Origin: Tolypocladium sp. Sup5 PDA-1
Lineage: Eukaryota; Ascomycota; Sordariomycetes; Hypocreales; Ophiocordycipitaceae
Length of the DNA: 64,000 nucleotides
Assembly (NCBI GenBank): GCA_000750105.3
Contig: JPHH03000061.1
Span: forward strand, 1-64,000
Direction: 5' to 3'
Part shown: one piece after another, positions 1 through 10,483 of the stretch
Numbering within the stretch: the first letter of the stretch is position 1
Layout of the letters: every line of letters starts with the position of its first letter
Notes under the pieces: generated by a model
The model's database searches: none
The model's input: the letters and a program-made list of their open reading frames with translations, nothing else
What the model was told of the DNA's origin: nothing
Made by a program: the position numbers and the translations under genes

Positions 1-529
1 AAAGGGGGGGGGGGGGCTGGGTTGGTTTGGGCGAGCAGCCCAAAGGCATAGAAAGGCGTAAACAGGCACCGGCAAGATACCCGATAGGTTTTCCATTTCA
101 GGAACTACAATGTAGAATACTAGGCACGATTGACATCAAACACAACTGTTCAAGGCATTCACACAAGAACAGCAAGTAACCCCATGACACATCAAACGCT
201 TTACTGCCTTAGATGGCAAAGGTCGACAGACCGCTCGCCTATTGATCGTGACCATGGCCCTCGATATGAATCGATCTCAGTCCTTCTGTCCTCGCTATTA
301 AACGTAAGCCCTGAAAGCGGCAGCCAATCTGCACCAGCCAACGAATAGCATTTCCCACGGCTCGAAAGATTGATCGCCTTTACGAACCTCTCCCGAGGCC
401 AAACGTCTCCAACCACCCGTAGTCCCCCACCGCAATCGTTGGTATTCCCCGTGACTTTTTCGTAATCGTAACAAGCGTCGTTCTGTCGCAGCCGCCGCCT
501 TAACGTCTGCATACCCCTCTGCCACCACC
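1..529. other. 3' flank of rad23
   Basis: Downstream of the rad23 stop. Starts with a run of 13 G (4-16). No gene seen. Confidence 0.5.
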
Positions 530-2141
530 TTAGTTGGTGCCGGGCTCGTCATCCTCAGGCTGGTCGAATAGGAAGTTGGCGGCAAGCTCCTCGTTCTTAT
601 CACAGGCAAAGTAGGCTTGAATAGCCTGGTCGCGGTCGAAGCCAAGTCGACATAACTACTCATGGTTAGCTGGACACGGTTATCTAGTCATCTAGTGGAG
701 ACCGTCATGACATACCCGCTCAATGGCATCGCGCTCCTCCTCCGTCACAGAAATGGCCTGTGCACCAGGGGGCAGAGGCACATCATCGTCGGCGTTCTCT
801 CCGAGTAGCTGAAGGAATTGGTCGGGGTTGGAAGCAATGAGCTGCGCCAGCTGAGGATTTCCAGCACCGAGCTGCTGGAGGATGGGCTCCAGCATTTGAG
901 GCTGCTGCTGAACGACCTGGCGGAGCTGCTGGAACTGGGCGTTGTGCCTCAGGAAGTCCAGGTTTCCGAGGTCGCCACCCTGACCTGCTGTAGCGGCGGC
1001 GGCCGCCGCAGCAGCAGCAGCAGCAGCAGCGCCGCCGCCGCCACCTCGGGTAGCACCACCGCCTCCCTGCTGGGCTGCGAGGTCAAAGAGGTTCACACCA
1101 CCGTCGTCTTCGCCGCCGCCCTGGGCCGGAGGAGCAGATTGTGCAGGAGCACCGGCGGTAGGCGCAGGGGCGGCACGACGTTCCTGTTGAACGTTTTCCG
1201 GAATTCCCTTAAGCACACATGTCAGTCAGGGCTCAGCCACGGGTATATTCGTCGCCAAGAGAACTCACGTTCAACAGGTATTCGACGGCGCGATCGGGGT
1301 TGTTGAAAGCTGCTCGCATAGCCGCCTCTATCTGACCCCTCTCGAAGCCCATTGCCTCCATGTTGGCGATGGCCTCGGCGCGCTCCGCACCCATGGCCAG
1401 GCCCGCCGCATCGCCGGCACCGGTGGACGCATCAGCGGCATGTTGAGGGGTCGGCGTAGCTGGTGCTGCCGCCTGAGTAGAGGACTGGGAAGGAGCAGCA
1501 GGGACGGCGGGCGTGCTGACAACGGGCTGAGCGGGCGTAGCTGGAGGAGCGGCGGAAGACTCGGCGGGGGGAGCTGCAGGGACAGGCTTCTCCTTGGGCT
1601 GGGCAGATAGATGTCAGTCCGTGGCACTGGATTAGAGATGGAGAGGTGGCGTACCTTGTTCACCATGCAAACGACGAAGCCCTTCTCTTCGATGTTATAG
1701 GATGCCACGGTTTCGTCATCCTTCAAGATCTTGCCTGTTTCCAGTTAGAAGCGTGTTGATTCGAGTATCGCGATGATGGGTGTAGCTCACCAGAGTAGAT
1801 GAGTTTCTGGTGCTTGGGATCCCAGCCCTTCTCGCCAGAGATCTGCTTCTTGACCGCGGAAATCTGTTGGGTCTTGTAAGCATCGTGTTGGAGCAGGCGC
1901 TGCAACCGCGCGAGGCATCGGCGGCGGGCAGAGGGGGGGCGGAGAGCGGAGAGCGGAGCAGGCGTACCAGATCGGTAGGCTCGACCTCGAGGGTGAATTT
2001 CTGCTGCTTCAGATCCTACACAAGCAAGGCACGTTAGCCGTCCGGCGCGAACTCGCATCGTCGCGGCAGGGCGTGGCAGCAGCCGCCACACACAGGCTGC
2101 GGGGGTTCGAGCTGGCAACGTACTCTGAAAGTGACCTTCAT
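530..2141 (-). CDS. rad23: Rad23 UV-excision-repair / proteasome shuttle protein
   Basis: Seven exons join in phase: 2124-2141, 1968-2015, 1791-1863, 1655-1734, 1269-1598, 716-1207 and 530-655, giving 388 aa, a usual Rad23 length. The first exon codes for only six residues (MKVTFR). Residues 1-72 form a ubiquitin-like domain (EEKGFVVCMV at its end). A Pro/Ala/Thr linker follows, then UBA1 at about 143-184 (MGFERGQIEAAM), an XPC/Rad4-binding region at about 265-325 (LDFLRHNAQFQQLR) and UBA2 at about 338-383 (LCRLGFDRDQAIQAYF). By family knowledge the protein stabilises Rad4/XPC in nucleotide excision repair and carries ubiquitinated clients to the proteasome. A Gly/Ala-rich tract with about 14 consecutive alanines, coded by a GCN repeat near 1000-1047, sits before the Rad4-binding part. 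The identification is firm; only the tiny first exon depends on splice inference. Confidence 0.95.
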
Positions 2142-3191
2142 GATGGCCGAAGTTGGTGCAGCTGGACGGCTGCAGTGACGACAGTTGTGCCGGGCGTGTC
2201 GGGTCGGGGAGGGTCAGGGAGGGAGCCGAAGACGTGGAATGGGGATGTTTGTAACGATGACGGAGGCAAAACGGTGATCGCGAGGTTGGCCTTGAGGCTG
2301 GAGACTCTTCGTGGTCAGGCTTTGAGGTGGGGTCGGTCGCTCGGAGGGGGAGGAACCTGCCCGAAGGCTGAGGTGGGTGGTGGACTGCATCACTCAGTCA
2401 CTGCCTGGGCCTGGCCCCACTGAGATTGGTGGGTGGCACCCGCTCCAGCGGATGAGCCGCCACGGCTGGCCACTGGCGGGCTTTGTTGTTGGTGGCCGTT
2501 CAGCGGCACGCCAGTGGTCTCTTTTCGCTAGCATGCCAACATGCATTGATGCAACCTCGCAACCTCAGGTTCTGATGCCACAACCTCGTATGCGCCGAGT
2601 GATGAATGCCTGATTACTTCAGCTGTCCCCTGCCAACGGGGCTTTTTTTTCTTCCTCCAGCATCCCGCGGTACAGCCTAGAGAGGTGGCCCGGAGTTTCA
2701 CTATGGCTCTGTCCTCGTAATCGGGCTGTTCACGGTTCGTGTATTCTTGTCAAGGTATTCGTACTTCTTGCTGTTGTTATCTTATCGCACAGCTCTGAAG
2801 GAGCCATGTGACAAGGCGCCAACCGCCTTGTCACATGGCGTCATTCGACACGTCGAATTGACCTCCCATTTGCTGTCTCGATTTGATTCGACTCTCAGCA
2901 TCACCCACAGACAACTGCCAACACCAACTGACTGCAAGTCAGGCTCACCGGGCGCTCAAGTTGGAAACCGCCTCAACTCTTCAATTCTCTCATTACGGAG
3001 ACGATTCTAAACTACAACGCCGCTCTCGAGCATCAACACCGGATATCCCATATATATAGTCGTTCCAACGGGGTTCGCGCCCCGGTCCGTTTTCCAATCC
3101 AGCCTCCCAGCCTGGGAAGACGTAATAACACATCGCCAAAGTCGCTAGTCGTGGTCGCAGTCGTACAGTTGAGTTCATCATCACGCCGTTT
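2142..3191. other. Intergenic region upstream of rad23
   Basis: About 1 kb containing the rad23 promoter and the 3' flank of the membrane-protein gene. The only structure of note is the 16-bp inverted repeat at 2803-2839. Confidence 0.55.
2803..2839. repeat. Perfect 16-bp inverted repeat
   Basis: GCCATGTGACAAGGCG at 2803-2818 is the exact inverse of 2824-2839, with the 5-nt loop CCAAC. Each arm carries GTCACATG or its complement, which fits the RTCACRTG E-box/CDEI-type consensus. It lies between the rad23 start region and the 3' end of the membrane-protein gene, so it may be a terminator-like hairpin, a binding site for a dimeric factor, or a relic of an element. Confidence 0.85.
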
Positions 3192-4748
3192 TCATTCCCC
3201 CTCTTTCCTTGCTCTCTTTGCTTCTGCCGCTTCTGCTGCTTCTGCTTCGGCTTGGGCTTGAACAAAGGCCAGGCTCGCCTGCATCCCTGGGCTCAACAGC
3301 CACTCTGGCACAGGCGGCGTCATCTTCCTCTCGCCTCGGGCACCCTGCTCCCCCTGGGTTTCCCCCTGGGTTTCCCCCTGCTTCTTCAGCTTGGTGCTCT
3401 CAAAGCTCGCCTGACGACTCAGCGGACTGCGGCCCGCCGGTAAGCTGCCGCTGCGCATCCGATTTAGTGATTGCATGCTTTCGCGGCGCGAAATCACCTG
3501 TCCTGCATTTGGCGATGCCACGACGCTGGTACCCGGTGTGGCAACAGGCGGCGGAGTCGGCGAATCGGACCGGAAAAGGGGGTGAATGTGCAGTTCGTTG
3601 GCAGAGCTTGTCGGAGTCAGGCGAGCTTCCTCCAGTTGCCGCAGAGTAGATGCGCTGTAGCTCCGACTACGTCGCAAGGAGCGAGGAGGCTCCAGGTCCA
3701 ATGCTATTCCTGGGCTCGGACTCCGGCTTGCCGTTGGGCTGGCCGGAATGGTCTCGAGGCCGCGCGACTTGAGCGGTGGGGACGACATCTCCAGGACGAC
3801 TTGTCGATTGTGCGCGTCAACTGAAGAAGTATCCCAAGAATCAAAGGAATTTTCAGCACTGCTCCGGCGAGGAGTTGAATCGAGAGAAGGTGGCCGTCGC
3901 TGTTCCCGTGCCGACAGCAGCTTCGTCTTGGACGAGCTGGGGCGGATGGCTTGGGATACAGAAGTCCTGAAGGAACTGATGGTCCCCATTGTCGACTTTG
4001 TCATGGTTGAGGGGCCCGAGTCCTTGCGCTCGACTGACGCCATCTCTTGCGCTTGATCGCTGTTGGGGCTGGTCTGGCTGTATCGGATAGACTTGACATT
4101 GAAGTTGGGTGTCCTCTGGCTGTCGGTGTCGGTGTCGGACGATGACGTCCTCCCGAGGGCGATTTCTCGGGAAGAAACAAAGTGAAGGATCATGAACATG
4201 AGTTGGGAGGCCATAGCAAGCGCTACAGCAGCCGACGACGCAGCAAGGAGTTTTGCCTCGCACGCGGCAAGCACCGCATCCTCGTCATCCTCGTCATCCT
4301 CGGCTTTCGACTGGCTGAGGTATGCCAGAGCCACTGCTGATGCGGCAGAGGCAAGTGTGCAGGCTAGAATCTCGAAGCCAAAGGCAATGTTTAGGCATCG
4401 ACTTGAGGGGACTTTGCCGGGCTGCCAGATCTTGGACGCGGCGAGCCAACCCAGGATGAGAAGAAGAACAGACTCGAGGGAGATGGCGACGCTGGACGCC
4501 GTCCTCAGAGCCGGCTTCTGTATGTGTACGGCGATGACGATCTGGAGGCAGACGGCGGAGGAGGTTGCGAGCACGGCCAAGGTGCCGCTGAGGGTGAGCA
4601 GAAAAGTGCGAGCCATCATCTGGCGCCGGAGGCTGCCAAGCCTACCGGCCGCAGATGGAGGGTTTCGTCGAGAAGGGTGCTGATGGTGGCCGATGAGGCG
4701 GCGATTCGTTGTGGCCTGGCCCCTCTGAGTGTCGTCAAGAGACAACAA
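3192..4748 (-). CDS. Hypothetical four-helix membrane protein with Ser-rich tail
   Basis: A single uninterrupted 518-codon frame. Four hydrophobic segments lie at about residues 48-75, 84-106, 119-145 and 162-192, the third and fourth separated by an acidic loop (EDDEDDED). Beyond about residue 200 there is a long Ser/Pro/Arg-rich, probably disordered and phosphorylated cytosolic tail. Near the end is a short in-frame repeat of GETQ, coded by a cccctgggttt-type repeat at 3340-3375, then an Ala/Glu/Arg-rich end (EAEAAEAAEAKRARKEGE). The Met pair at residues 44-45 (start near 4619) is a plausible alternative start because the first 43 residues are polar and compositionally unlike a conserved N-terminus. 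Four closely spaced helices recall MARVEL-like fungal proteins, but I see no specific signature. It lies upstream of rad23 on the same strand. Function unknown. Confidence 0.7.
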   Translation of the reverse strand: MLSLDDTQRGQATTNRRLIGHHQHPSRRNPPSAAGRLGSLRRQMMARTFLLTLSGTLAVLATSSAVCLQIVIAVHIQKPALRTASSVAISLESVLLLILGWLAASKIWQPGKVPSSRCLNIAFGFEILACTLASAASAVALAYLSQSKAEDDEDDEDAVLAACEAKLLAASSAAVALAMASQLMFMILHFVSSREIALGRTSSSDTDTDSQRTPNFNVKSIRYSQTSPNSDQAQEMASVERKDSGPSTMTKSTMGTISSFRTSVSQAIRPSSSKTKLLSAREQRRPPSLDSTPRRSSAENSFDSWDTSSVDAHNRQVVLEMSSPPLKSRGLETIPASPTASRSPSPGIALDLEPPRSLRRSRSYSASTLRQLEEARLTPTSSANELHIHPLFRSDSPTPPPVATPGTSVVASPNAGQVISRRESMQSLNRMRSGSLPAGRSPLSRQASFESTKLKKQGETQGETQGEQGARGERKMTPPVPEWLLSPGMQASLAFVQAQAEAEAAEAAEAKRARKEGE

Positions 4749-7700
4749 CGATGGCTTCCTTGCGAGGTGCCCGTACCCGTTGAAAGGATTTTCTCAATGG
4801 CACAGAGATGTTTGTTTGTTATGACTCAATCGCTGTGGATTTCGTTGCCGTGGCCCAAGTGGGGATATGGTTGAAGGCGACCAAGTGGACGACAGATTCG
4901 GGTCTGGGTCTGGATGCGATGTGTGAAGTCGACTACTTCGTACGCATTACAGCCGGCGGCACTCGAACGGTTGTTGTCATTCAGCGGGGGAGGAAGAAAG
5001 AGGGGCTCGGGGGGGCATCTCGAGAGGCGTGGGATTGACAGAGTCTTTTCAGTAATAACAGTTCCGGCAGCTCGAGGCTGGGCGCCGTTTGTTGCTGAAA
5101 TCAATCTTGGGATCTGAGAACGGGTCTGGCAAGTCTGGGTCAAATGTGGGGGAGGGTGAGGTGTGTTTCAACGGGGGTAGTGCTTCAAGGAGAGATTGGC
5201 AGGGTTCAGCGATTGTGTATTGTCAGGTATTATAAGCGAGGCGAAGGCATGAGCGCGCCCAACGGGAGGAGCCTCGTGGGCTCGGGGGGCAGAGGAATGC
5301 AGGGGAGATTGACGGATGAGCCCATCCCATCCCGTCCATCTGGAGCATGGAGATGGAGATGGGGATGGAGATGGAGATGGACGGGGAGGCAGGTTATGAG
5401 GAAGACGTGGGCGGGCAACACGGCATGAAGAGGGGAAATGGCCTTTATCGGCTACGTGCGTCGTCTAGGTACCTACGGACTATACGTGCTCGTAGTATAA
5501 TAAAAAGGGTTTAATACGGGACGCGTCCATGGAGCGAAGAAGAAAGCAGTCGCGTTGCGTGGTAGGGCCGACGGCGGGATGCCGTTGGTGGGACCGTTGG
5601 TGCTGCAGGGACGGCCTTCCTTGCATCGCAACTGGCGACAGGGATCATGTCGCACGGAGGGCGCGACACGAGCAGCAGGTGCAGGTCGGATGAGTGGCTG
5701 ATTAACGCACTGCAAGTTGGTCATTGCAGAGTACCCAGGGTAGCCCGTATGTACGGAGTACAGCGAGCAGCACAGCGTCCCTGGCTCCTTGGCAAAGGGG
5801 TTGATGGCGGCACCTTTGACAGACCACCATCATCAGATATCGTCGAGTTCGTCAACACAACACTGACGGGCCCCGGGAGCTCCGAGCAATGGCATTTCGA
5901 ACCCGCCACCCACAGAGCCGGGGTTTACTACTTGTGGAACCCGCATGGGGACCGTCTGTGTGCGGCCCCCCGGACCTGAATCGGAACCACGTCGCTGGGC
6001 AGATGCCTCCCTTTGCTGTGGGCGCGCATTCCAGGGAACAATTGGGTGGGTTGATGTACGAGTATGTCAACAAAAAGGCTGCGATGGGAGTCTCACCGGC
6101 AACTTACAGTACGGCAACAAACAACCTGCCTAGTGGGCATTGTTTGTGTTGCCATGTCCTACCGGTCCTGTCCCGCCAGGGCAGCACCACCACCACCACC
6201 ACCACCACCAACACCACCGGTGATGATCCCCCTTGTCTGCAAACGGCTGACTCGCCCGTTTGCCTCCTTTCCGGGCACCGTGAGCGAGTGAATGCGGCCA
6301 TGGGGGCATGAAACGGCGCCTCACCGGGCCCGAGGGTTGTGCGTGCGAACGGTTGGCCCCCTCGCGGCCGTGCTATTCCTGGCTGGACGAGGTGGGATTT
6401 TCTTGTTCGCTGGTGAGGCCGCCACGCAGACCATGCATGCCCGGGCAGGGGGAGGAGGTCCCACTGCGCAACGGCAACGTCTTGACCGTTGCAGCTTGGC
6501 CCGGGGGCTGTCACAGGAAAGGTGGAGGCTGGTAGACGGTCTCGACAACGCTGTTTACTCGGGCGATGTTCTTGTCTTCCATTTCAAGTTTTCAACACAA
6601 ACGCACACACACACCAGACACACGCACAACCATTTCGCATGCTACGAAGTAGCTCAGCTTCGTTCGTAATCCGTACATATAACAGTGGTCCCGCGACGCG
6701 TCCCGGCTAATAAAAGAGACGCGTCGTGGAGGGGGTAGATACACCACTGTAGACACACGCAGAGTGGGCTTCCAAGGTTTCCTGGCCAGATCGCCAGTCT
6801 TGCCATCGCATCGCATCGCACCGCATCGCCTCCACTCGACATCCATCCCCGATCGGAGCTGACCATCGCGTCGGGTCCCGCAGCGTCATCATCATTGTTT
6901 ATGCGGGGTCGAGGAAAGTGTAGTCCGTAATCCTGTCTCGTTGAGCCCGGTGATCCATCCTAATGAGCTTCGTCGACCTCCTTGCCTTGGACATCGTCGT
7001 TTGTTTACTTGCATCTGTACGGACGTACGAAGTAGGCAAGTAGGCTTCATACAAACAGCGAGGGCGGACCTGCGTCTGAGACACGGACAGAAGCAGCAGA
7101 TGGGTTCTCGGTGTCAGCGTGTTTCCGCTTCGGTAGTTGAGGCGCTGATACCGAGGTCTCAGATCGAAGAGTCATGCCAGTGGCCCAGGGCGGCGGTGGT
7201 GGTGTGCTCGCCGCTCGTGTTTATTTACATGCGGCTCGAGGAGGCTAGATTGAGAAGAGGGCTCGGGAGAGCAAGAACAGCGACAGCAGTTTGCTGGCAA
7301 TGGCCTCGGGGCCACGGTGGGCTTCTTGATGTACCCGTAGTCCGTAGAGGCATCTCGTTTGACGGAGGCCTTGTCCAACCTCTCTGTGCACCGACGCCGG
7401 TGGCTACACCTACCTACCTGTAGTTTGTGTCAGATACTCCGTACATTTGCCATGACCCATCGCACGGATGCCATGTTCATGTTTATTTCTGGGTTTTCCA
7501 TTCAGCACTGACAGGCTCGGCGTGGCGTTTGGGTGCGGGCTGTATTCGCCCCTTGGCAAGTCGACGGGGGTGCTTGTAATGACGGCCCTGGGTCACAACA
7601 GCCGCAGCCTTCAATTGATGAAAGGAATAATAATTCAGCGCCTAATACCTAATCTCTGGGGTTTTCTCGATCCAAAAGCACCTCTGCACGTGCCGCGCCT

Positions 7701-7994
7701 TGCACAGACGCTGAGCCTGCCTGTCACGTCTCAGGTTGCAGACCCGGCTCGCCTCGCTTACGGCAAAGGTACGAATAGTCTTGACATCATCACTTTCCAC
7801 CCTACACCAACCAACAGGCCCTCAACAACTCTAGCTACCTTGGCTTGCCCACAATGCCGGTTCGTAGTCTCCATAAAGGAATCGTGATATTATAGCACAA
7901 TCAACAACCCCTCAACAACCCCAGCGAGCCGGCCTATAATGCCATAGGTAGTCTCTGTCAAGGCAAGGAATAGTTATATTACAACACGTTCAAC
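4749..7994. other. 3.2-kb divergent intergenic region
   Basis: Lies between the divergent membrane-protein and photolyase genes. It holds a GGAGAT-type run at about 5347-5380, a CAC run at about 6185-6218 and several copies of the TACGGAGTA/TAGTCCGTA/TACGAAGTA words (5474, 5751, 6921, 7025, 7332, 7435). The last 176 bp are the duplication described separately. No coding frame has family support. Confidence 0.55.
7819..7994 (+). repeat. Diverged tandem duplication abutting the photolyase ATG
   Basis: Two direct copies of about 86 bp, roughly 7819-7905 and 7909-7994. Both begin CCCTCAACAAC. Both then carry AATGCC, GTAGTCTC, an AAGGAAT element and a (G/T)ATATTA element in the same order, and both end TCAAC. 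Copy 2 runs straight into the photolyase ATG, so the duplication forms the 5' untranslated region or core promoter. The copies differ by substitutions and small gaps, so the event is not recent. Confidence 0.75.
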
Positions 7995-10002
7995 ATGGCC
8001 AAGCCGCGCGTTTTATACTGGTTCCGCACGGATCTCCGCCTCCACGACTCCCCGGCGCTCAAGGCGGCGTTGGACCTGGAACCCGATGTGCTCTGGCCCA
8101 TCTTCACGTGGGATCCTCACTACGTCTACCGGGCGAGAGGCGGGTTGAACCGCTGGCAGTTCCTGTGAGCCTCCATTCTGCAAATGAGAACTAGCAGCCC
8201 GTACGCGGCTGTAGCTGACCTGGTCCTGCAGGTTGGACTGCCAAAACGACCTCTCCCGGTCCATTACAAGCCTCAACGCCAAGTCCAAGCTCTTTGTGCT
8301 CAGAGAGGCACCCCAGACCCTGCTCCCCAAGCTCCTCAAGGCTTGGAACGTCACCCATCTCGTGTTTGAAAAGGACACGGACGCGTACGCCCGCGAACGA
8401 GACGAAGCTGTTGTCGCCGCCGCAAAGGAAGCGGGCGTCCAGGTCGTCGTCCGCTCAGGCAGAACCCTCTGGGACAGCGACGACCTGGTTGCAAAGCACG
8501 ATGGGAAGCCCACAATGTCCATGTCGCAGTTGGAGGCCGCCGGCAGGAAAGTCGGCGATATCCCGCGCCCCATACCTGCTCCGGACCATCTCCCCGACCC
8601 GGGCGAGATGCCCGTCGACTTTGAGCAGCAGCAGCCAGACACGGAGCCCGACTTCAACTCGGAGCGCAGGACCGCAAAGGATACTGGATACAGCAAGATT
8701 GCCGGGCCAAAGGGGGACTTCGCCATTGAGACAATGGAAGAGCTGGGCTTTGGCTCTGCGACGACGCCTCACCGTGGAGGAGAGAGCGTTGCGCTGAAGC
8801 GACTCGACGAGATAATCAAGAACGAAAAGTACACTGCCACGTTTGAGAAGCCAAAGACGAGCCCAGCGCAGTTTGAGCCTCAGTCGACCACTCTCCTGTC
8901 CCCCTTTCTCCACTTTGGAGCGTTATCTGTTCGGGAGTTCTACTGGCGCGTCCGAGACGTCGTCGACTCGTACGGCAGAGGCGCATCGTCGCCGCCAACG
9001 AGCCTCACAGGCCAGCTACTCTTCCGCGACATGTACTTTGCCGCGCAGGCAGCGCTCGGCCCCGTCTTTGCCCAGACGGCCAAGAACCCGTACTGTCGGT
9101 TCATTCCGTGGCACTTGCCGTCGAAGAGGGATCCGAGTACGGGCCTGGCAACGGGCGAGTACCACGTCGACTCCAAGGAGGCAGAGACATGGTTCAAGAG
9201 ATGGAAGGCCGGAGTCACCGGGTTCCCCTGGATCGACGCCCTGATGCGGCAGCTCCGCGAGGAGGGCTGGATTCACCACCTCGGGCGCCACAGCGTTGCC
9301 TGCTTCCTCACCCGGGGCGGCTGCTACGTCGACTGGGAGCGCGGCGCCGACGTCTTCGAGGAGTACCTGCTCGACCACGAGCCCGACTGCAACGCGGGCA
9401 ACTGGCAGTGGCTCTCGTGCACGGCCTTCTTCGCGCAGTACTACCGCTGCTACAGCCCCGTGTCCTTTGGCCAGAAGTGGGACAAGCAGGGCGCCTTCAT
9501 CCGCCGCTGGGTGCCCGAGCTGAGGGACCTCGACGCCAGGTACATATACGAGCCGTGGAAGGCGCCGATCCAGGACCAGAGGAAGGCCGGCGTTCGCGTG
9601 ACGGGCGATGGGCTTGGGCTGTCATCGGAGTCGTCGGAGTCGTCGGAGTCGTCGGAGTCGTCGGAGTCGTCGGAGTCGGGCGGCGAAAAGAGGACGGCGA
9701 CGTATCCGAAGCCCATGTTCGACTTCTCGCGGCGGCGCGACGCCTGCCTGGCGGCGATGAAGACGGCGTATGGGGTGGGCTTGCATGGCGACGACAAGCA
9801 GGTCCTCGATGGAAGCTGGCGGAATCTGTTTCCCTCAGCAGAGGAGGGTGAGGTGCAAGGCGAGTTTGGGAGCGACGATGGGGAGAAGGCAGACGAGGAG
9901 GATCAGGAGGCGACGGCGGCGGGGGACAAGCGACATGCGAGGGAGATCAACCCTGAAGCTGCACCGAAGAAACAAAAGAAGCAGCATAATCGCATGAAAT
10001 AA
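7995..10002 (+). CDS. (6-4) photolyase / animal-type cryptochrome
   Basis: Two exons, 7995-8164 and 8232-10002, join in phase to 646 aa. The N-terminus (MAKPRVLYWFRTDLRLHD) is the photolyase alpha/beta domain and the rest is the FAD-binding helical domain. Helical motifs such as GFPWIDALMRQL, NAGNWQWLS and YSPVSFG, with YIYEPWKAP near the end, match the (6-4)-photolyase branch rather than CPD class II or cry-DASH. The two histidines needed for (6-4) repair are both present in IHHLGRH (His406 and His410), so repair activity is likely. Established role: light-driven repair of pyrimidine(6-4)pyrimidone photoproducts, and in some fungi light signalling. The tail holds six copies of Ser-Ser-Glu (9622-9675) and ends in a basic, NLS-like stretch (PKKQKKQHNRMK). 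A diverged duplicated block ends at the base before the ATG. Confidence 0.93.
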
Positions 10003-10483
10003 ACAAGTAAAGAAGTAAAGAACCTCTGATGATGCCAGCTACTCGCTGGGCGGCTGTTTGCCGCGAGAAAAGACCCGCGATGGCCTCACCACGTCCAGAC
10101 ACAAGCTCCAAAACGAAAAAACTGAAATTCCCAAAACATGCAAAAAAAGAAAGCCATCGCTTCAACCCTCAGGACCCAAAGGTGCGTCACCCCCGAGAAG
10201 ACTCTTAATCCTGTAATCATCCCACCCGCCTTGTGATGGTAAACCCGACTCACGACCGCTCCAAGCCGGGGTTCGAACCCGTGTGGTTGGCAAGGAGTGC
10301 CGGGAGGGGAAGGTGTTTGGCTTTGCCCAGACGACTGGGCCAAATCGGCCCTTGGCCTCAGTCGTCTGGGCGGTTGGAAGTTGATCAGATATTTGGCTAC
10401 AAGAGGCGCAGTGAACAGGTGCTCAGTGAATCAGTGCCAGTTCAGTGAACCAGTGGCCGTCGAGTGAATTCTTGTCCAGTGAA
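10003..10483. other. Convergent 3' region with hairpin and B-box-like word
   Basis: 3' flanks of the photolyase and the repeat-protein gene. GGGGTTCGAACCC at 10268-10280 matches a tRNA T-loop/B box, but no acceptor stem, D-arm or A box fits around it on either strand. The 19-bp hairpin follows 45 bp later. A (GTGAA)-rich stretch with several CAGTGAAT/CAGTGAAC words lies at about 10410-10485. Confidence 0.6.
10325..10371. repeat. Long intergenic hairpin between convergent genes
   Basis: GCCCAGACGACTG at 10325-10337 is the perfect inverse of 10359-10371. Inside it GGCCAA (10338-10343) pairs with TTGGCC (10352-10357), with only one bulged T and an 8-nt loop: 19 base pairs in all. It lies between the 3' ends of the photolyase (+) and the repeat protein (-), so it could end or stabilise transcripts from either side. 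Confidence 0.8.

Noticed and set aside
4524..4874. Plus-strand ORFs opposite the membrane-protein gene
   Set aside because: Antisense shadows with no start context or motifs.
9108..9851. 247-codon plus-strand ORF inside the photolyase
   Set aside because: Shifted-frame shadow; Arg/Gly/Val-rich with no conservation.
10200..10300. Possible tRNA at the GGTTCGAACCC word
   Set aside because: The T-arm stem has a mismatch on either strand and no acceptor, D-arm or anticodon arm can be built at the right spacing.
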